From assembly GCA_900539505.1 (NCBI GenBank), contig UQCL01000030.1, positions 1-26,265 of the forward strand: a stretch of DNA of 26,265 nucleotides. Reading direction: 5' to 3'. The notes beneath the pieces were generated by a model. That model saw only the letters and a program-made list of their open reading frames with translations. It was not told the DNA's origin and did not search any database. Shown here in pieces: positions 22,424-26,265 of this stretch (position 1 is its first letter; every line of letters begins with the position of its first letter). Source of the DNA: an uncultured Campylobacter sp. (GTDB taxonomy: Bacteria > Campylobacterota > Campylobacteria > Campylobacterales > Campylobacteraceae). A program made the position numbers and the translations under genes.

Positions 22424-23469
22424 TATTTTTGATATTTGACGCGGTAAAATTTCTCGTAGAATTCCTCTACTTTTTTATCAAAGTTTGCGTCCTTAAAATT
22501 TTGCGGATAAAGTTTCATCGCAAGCCATTCCTCACCAAGCGCCATTGCTTCGGCAGTCGGATGACCCCAGGCTTTAACGAATTCGGGCATTAGATAAATT
22601 CTATCCTCTTTCACGGCGCTAAGACCTTTTAGCGCAGGGTTTGCCTTAAGTTCGGCAGGTACTTGAGGATAGCGGTTTTGCACTAAGATAATCTGCGGAT
22701 TCCATGCTAAAATTTGCTCCGGCGAAACCTGCTTGTAGCCCTTTATATCTGCAGCGGCGACGTTTGTCGCACCCGCTCTTGCTAACATTACGCCAGTATA
22801 TTTGCCGCTACCGTAGGTCGTAAGATCGGGATTTGCCATATAAACTCTAGGTCTTTTATCTACGATAAAATTACTAAATTTGGCATTTAAATCAGCTTGC
22901 GATTTTTTAACGAAATCTATTAGTTCAGCGGCATCCTTTTCGTGATTGCTTAGTTCGCCTAGAATTTTAACCCCCTCGTAAAAGCCCTCATCGTAAGCAG
23001 CGAAGCTATCGCGCTCATCTTTAAAGGTCGGATTTAGCTTAGCTTTTTCCTCTTGTGCAGAGCTGAAAAATGAAATACCTACGACTGGGATTTTCAACTC
23101 CTCCATTTTAGCTATATATTCTTTAGGGAAGTAGTTGACCACTACGACCGCATCGGGCTTTAGACTAAGCAGAGCTTCGTAATTGACATCTTTGATATCG
23201 CCTGGATTAGGTAGGTTTTTAAAACTCGGCGCCAAGCGATTATACTCCTTGCCTAGGCGCTGCTCCCAGCTTTTTAGGATACCTACGACCTTATCTTGGG
23301 CGTTGATTTCGTTTAAGACATTGAGTGCTTCGTGGTGTAGCACGACGATACGATTTACTTGATCCGGGATTGTGACCTTGCGACCGAGCTGATCGGTAAT
23401 CGTGCGATCTGCAAAAGCCAGGCTAGCGCAAAGCGCTGCACCAAGAAGGATTGAGTGAAGTTTAAGCAT
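22423..23469 (-). CDS. Periplasmic substrate-binding protein, CeuE/FecB type (copy 1, intact)
   Basis: A 348-residue protein. Signal peptide MLKLHSILLGAALCASLAFA is followed by RTITDQLGRKVTIPDQVNRI, the standard opening of class III metal-chelate-binding proteins. The KIPVVGISFF and PRVYMANPDLTTYGSGKY segments and a C-terminal YEKFYRVKYQK complete the two-lobed fold. The pattern DQLGR, then WEQRLGKEYNRLAPSF, resembles the tandem CeuE proteins of Helicobacter pylori, which bind nickel-histidine or siderophore complexes; iron or nickel is therefore the likely cargo. I chose ATG 23469 over the earlier in-frame start because AAGGAG lies just upstream and the signal peptide starts there. A full-length paralogue with a frameshift lies upstream. 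Confidence 0.9.
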   Translation of the reverse strand: MLKLHSILLGAALCASLAFADRTITDQLGRKVTIPDQVNRIVVLHHEALNVLNEINAQDKVVGILKSWEQRLGKEYNRLAPSFKNLPNPGDIKDVNYEALLSLKPDAVVVVNYFPKEYIAKMEELKIPVVGISFFSSAQEEKAKLNPTFKDERDSFAAYDEGFYEGVKILGELSNHEKDAAELIDFVKKSQADLNAKFSNFIVDKRPRVYMANPDLTTYGSGKYTGVMLARAGATNVAAADIKGYKQVSPEQILAWNPQIILVQNRYPQVPAELKANPALKGLSAVKEDRIYLMPEFVKAWGHPTAEAMALGEEWLAMKLYPQNFKDANFDKKVEEFYEKFYRVKYQK

Positions 23470-23488
23470 TTTTTCTCCTTGAAAATTC

Positions 23489-23533
23489 CGCAAAATATGC
23501 GGGATTAGAATAGCGGAATTATAGCCGATCGGC
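23489..23533 (-). promoter_or_regulatory. Promoter region of binding-protein copy 1
   Basis: Minus-strand TATAAT (plus 23518-23523) is a consensus -10 about 50 bp before the start. A perfect 10-bp palindrome, GCCGATCGGC (23524-23533), abuts it upstream. CCGCA/TGCGG (23489-23503) forms a small hairpin in the leader. Copy 1, permease and ATPase can therefore be transcribed without copy 2. Confidence 0.45.
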
Positions 23534-23632
23534 ATAAAATCCAGATAAATTTTTATATAAATTTTGATTTTGTCGTGGGGGATTTCAGATGCTTTCGTAG
23601 GGCAGAATTTTGTGATTTTACGCAGAATTTTG

Positions 23633-23740
23633 CTAGTAAAAATTTTTGCCCTTCATATCTAGGCTAATCGGATACTGCCCGATGCCCAGCGATACCGCAA
23701 ACAGCAGGATCCAGAGCAGCAGCAGGGCGGAAAATTTCAT
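23633..23740 (-). pseudogene. Truncated FecCD permease: first helix only
   Basis: Thirty-five codons starting with an ATGA overlap on the copy-2 binding-protein stop (23737-23740) encode MKFSALLLLWILLFAVSLG, then IGQYPISLDM, and stop at TAG 23633. This aligns with the start of the intact permease (LLLFWVVLALISLASGQFHIPL): helix 1 and the GQxxI turn. It is what remains of a second permease gene after deletion. The order binding protein-permease here repeats the order of the intact genes, so an ancestral tandem duplication is likely. The fragment is too short to be a functional permease. Confidence 0.75.
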
Positions 23741-24772
23741 TTATAGCTCGTGCGGTAGAATTTTTGATAAAATTCCTCTACTTTTTTGTTAAACTCCGCC
23801 TCGTCAAAGTGCTTCGGATAGAGCTTCATCGCTAGCCACCACTCGCCAAGCGCCATGGCTTCGGCAGTCGGATAGCCCCACGCTTTGGCGTATTCGGGCA
23901 TCATGTAAATTTTATCCTCTTTGACCGCGCTTAAATTTGCAAGCTGCGGGTTGGATTTGAGTTCGGCGGGCACCTGAGGGTAGCGATCCTGCACGAAGAT
24001 CATCTGCGGCGCCCACGCTAAAACTTGCTCGGCAGATACCTGCTTGTAGCCCTTGATACTCTCTGCTGCGACGTTTTGCGCGCCTGCACGCATAAACATT
24101 ATGCCCGTGTATTTGCCGCTGCCGTAGGTCGTGAGATCGGGATTTGCCATGTAAATTTTTAGGTCTTTTATCGACGATGAAGTCGCTAAATTTAGCCTTT
24201 AGCTGCTCTTGCGAGGTTTTGACGAAGCTTATGAGCTCGGCGGCCTCTTTTTCGCGGTTTGCGACCTTGCCAAGAAGCTCAATCCCGTCGTAAAAGCCCT
24301 CGGTGTAGGCCGCCTCGTCGTCTTTGAAGGTCGGATTTAGCTTGCCCTTATCGGCGGCGTCGCTGCGCTGGAAGCTAACGGCGACGACGGGAATTTTGAG
24401 CTCCGTCATCTTGTCGATGTATTCTTGCGGGATGTAGTTCGTGACGATCACGACGTCGGGTTTTAGCTTAAGCACCGCCTCGTAGTTGATGACCTTTAGA
24501 TCGCCAGGGGTTGGCATATCTTTTAGGCTCGGGGCTAGGCGGATGTAGTTTTTGCCGAGCGACTTCTCCCACGACTCCTGCACGCCGACAACCTTATCTA
24601 GCGCGTTTAGCTCATTGAGCGCGTTTAGGCTTTGATGCTGAAGCACGACTATGCGCTTAACCTGATCAGGTAGCGTGACGTTGCGACCTAGTTGGTCGGT
24701 TACGACGCGGTCTGCAAAAAGCGAACTCGCGCACAGCGCAAGAGCTAGCGCGAAAGAGTGAAGCTTACTCAT
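23737..24772 (-). pseudogene. Periplasmic substrate-binding protein, CeuE/FecB type (copy 2), single-base frameshift
   Basis: ATG 24772, preceded by AAAGGA, opens a signal peptide (MSKLHSFALALALCASSLFA) and RVVTDQLGRNVTLPDQVKRI. The frame matches copy 1 to DKRPK and then turns into unrelated sequence ending near 23912. The true continuation (IYMANPDLTTYGSGKYTG to FYRTSYK) is in another frame ending at 23737. Removing one base from the five-T plus-strand run 24156-24160 restores about 344 residues co-linear with copy 1. The coding half after the shift shows strong conservation, so the lesion is recent or is a sequence error. It would bind the same class of metal chelate. Confidence 0.82.
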
Positions 24773-24791
24773 TTTCTATCCTTTAATTTAG

Positions 24792-24797
24792 ATTATA
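24792..24797 (-). promoter_or_regulatory. Putative -10 box of the metal-chelate uptake operon
   Basis: Minus-strand TATAAT lies about 20 bp before the copy-2 start. Further upstream (24865-24883) ATTATAGATTTTTAATAAT has ATTAT/ATAAT ends like half of a Fur-type box and itself contains a second TATAAT on the minus strand. Metal-responsive control is plausible but the box is a weak match. Confidence 0.45.
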
Positions 24798-25044
24798 TAC
24801 TTTTTAATACGTCTGATTCTGCGTGCTTTTTAGGCGGTTACGTTTAGAAAATATACTTTGAAATATTATAGATTTTTAATAATAAATTTTAGGTAAAAGA
24901 TGAAATTTTAAAGTAGGGCGAATTTGAAAATTTACATCGTACGTATGAATTTCGCGTAGAATTTTACGGTGCGATATGGAATTTGTGAAGCAAATTTATG
25001 AAATTTCAAGCGCTCGCGCGTAATTTTAGATTGGATTTTATGAT

Positions 25045-25812
25045 CTATTTTGCAGGCGTCGTCCATAAATTTTTATTCCAAAGCTCCGCGCCCGAAATTC
25101 CTTTAATCCTAATCCAGGCGATAAGTTCTAAAATTTCAAATAAAAGGATTACCGCGAGTACCATGTACGCTGCAGTTGCACTACTCATTTCTGGCAGTTT
25201 AATAAACGAATTGATGATTTCTACAAGCACTAAACATATAAAATATAACCACGCGTAAGCATAAAAAATTTTACTCTTAGTGGCTTCTCCTAAGTAGCAA
25301 TATACTATTGCCGGTGCTATGGTGCCGATAATCTTAAACGCTGTAATCGTTACATACCAAATGGTAACAAATTGCGTCTCTTTAATTTCCATAGAGTGAT
25401 TAAGTCCTATAGCCATAGCCGCTAAAATGCAATAGAATGCCTCCACGAAAGAACCGCCTTGCTCGTGTAAGGTATAATCTAGAGTCTCCAAGCTCACAAT
25501 ATTATTATTCATAGAGTATGGTAGAAGCGAAATAAATACGATAGTCCAAAGCACTCGGGCGATAAAGTTAATTAAATACGCCCTAAAGACCTTACTATCG
25601 GAGATATCGGAGATCATTTTAGTCGCGGAGAGCTTAAAGACCATCGAAGCAAAAATCACGGCGACGATTGCGGTCGCGGCGGCGAAAAATCCTCTCATCG
25701 TAATGCCATGCAAAAGCTCACAACAAGCCCAAATGATCAGGTAGTAGCAGATCGATAAAACGCTAGAGGTTATGCCGCGGAATTTTATGGCGCTTAAAGT
25801 ATCACGCTTCAT
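25045..25812 (-). CDS. Multi-helix membrane protein, distant member of the 17-20 kb family
   Basis: A 255-residue protein of unknown function with about six or seven hydrophobic segments. Its ending LFEILELIAWIRIKGISG parallels HLLAWSKIEKIS of the tandem family. ISDISDSKVFRAYLIN sits after helix 2 where the others have ISALSGIKAAALYRN, and EATKSKIFYAYAWLYF stands where they have ARVSGVSTFRTYVWLC. It is thus probably the same fold at low identity. It is more AT-rich than its neighbours and lacks the MISTGID cap. ATG 25812 has AAAGG upstream, and minus-strand TATAAT (25847-25852) is a promoter candidate. Confidence 0.7.
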   Translation of the reverse strand: MKRDTLSAIKFRGITSSVLSICYYLIIWACCELLHGITMRGFFAAATAIVAVIFASMVFKLSATKMISDISDSKVFRAYLINFIARVLWTIVFISLLPYSMNNNIVSLETLDYTLHEQGGSFVEAFYCILAAMAIGLNHSMEIKETQFVTIWYVTITAFKIIGTIAPAIVYCYLGEATKSKIFYAYAWLYFICLVLVEIINSFIKLPEMSSATAAYMVLAVILLFEILELIAWIRIKGISGAELWNKNLWTTPAK

Positions 25813-25846
25813 TTTTTGCCTTTAGATTTTTAAAATTTTATGGCGG

Positions 25847-25852
25847 ATTATA
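25847..25852 (-). promoter_or_regulatory. Putative -10 box of the distant membrane-protein gene
   Basis: Minus-strand AGTATAATCC lies 35 bp upstream of the start codon at 25812; it is a perfect -10 hexamer. Confidence 0.45.
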
Positions 25853-26265
25853 CTTGCAGGGTTTGAAATTTAGATAAATTTTAGAAACCCCGCGTTACCA
25901 AATTTTAAAATTTTGCGCCGAGTGCGATAAATTTACTAAGAGCGATACGAGGGGGAGGGCGTAAGCTAAAATTTGAATGGAATTTTAATCTATTTTGCCT
26001 TAAAAGGTTGAATTCCAAAATAGGGGCAGCAAATTATCAATTTACGAGTGAACGTAGGGCAATTTGGTTTTTGCGTTATAAATTATGAAATTTTATTTTA
26101 TCCTGCGCGGCGTGTCTATATCATAAAGTAATTAATTTTAAATTTAAAAGCTAAATGGAACGATAAGTAAGGCAGAATATAAAACCTAATGATAGAAAAT
26201 TTACATTTAATCTTTTGGGTTCTTTAGACGATATACGATAATTAGTGTTGAAAAGCGCCAAAATC
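25853..26265. other. Gene-free window end, AT-rich, with RAATTY words
   Basis: No supported gene on either strand up to the window end. The first part carries many RAATTY words (for example near 25866, 25900-25913, 25970-25985, 26010 and 26087). The last 150 bases are notably AT-rich and contain no frame with a ribosome-binding site. Confidence 0.5.

Noticed and set aside
24865..24883. Fur box upstream of the uptake operon
   Set aside because: Only the ATTAT/ATAAT ends fit; in AT-rich leader DNA this is not distinctive. Kept only as a remark under the promoter.
1..26265. tRNA, rRNA or IS transposase genes
   Set aside because: No cloverleaf, rRNA core sequence or transposase motif was noticed on either strand.

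Overview
The window looks like chromosomal DNA of a relatively GC-rich, oral-type Campylobacter (the C. gracilis / rectus / showae / curvus kind). Reasons: a four-subunit 2-oxoglutarate:acceptor oxidoreductase (oorDABC) beside mdh, Sel1-type cysteine-rich secreted proteins, tandem binding proteins resembling Helicobacter CeuE, and a genome style in which AAATTT/GAATTT/GAATTC words are scattered everywhere. The species is inferred. The first 39 bases are not genomic: positions 6-39 are the Illumina Nextera read-2 transposase adapter, so the window begins at an untrimmed contig edge.

Layout. 40-143: 3' end of mltG. 252-4363: mdh, a gap, then the tightly overlapping oorDABC operon (TCA cycle, 2-oxoglutarate to succinyl-CoA with ferredoxin/flavodoxin-type acceptors). 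4480-5551 (minus): two tandem Sel1-repeat genes, each with one frameshift. 5834-6331 (minus): glycine-zipper lipoprotein. 6544-7026: flavodoxin. 7685-16891: a YbhGFSR-like ABC efflux system (membrane fusion protein, fused double ATPase, two ABC-2 permeases). Its four genes are separated by about 1.5, 0.8 and 1.25 kb of repeat-rich DNA. 17151-20242 (minus): four paralogous six-helix membrane proteins. 20695-24772 (minus): an iron/nickel-type ABC importer (two tandem binding proteins, permease, ATPase) containing the remains of a second permease gene. 25045-25812 (minus): a fifth, distant member of the membrane-protein family.

The most striking signal is not a gene. The palindromic word RAATTY (AAATTT, GAATTT, AAATTC, GAATTC) is greatly over-represented, reaching about 13 copies in 269 bp and 17 in about 360 bp in gene-free stretches. 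RAATTY is the site methylated by the C. jejuni transformation-associated methyltransferase CtsM, so these spacers may be arrays of a methylation-dependent DNA-uptake word. In the efflux operon, RAATTY-bearing repeats also sit between the genes as long open frames joined to the real genes by ATGA overlaps, and inside the genes as an ATPase linker repeat and a 200-residue permease insert.
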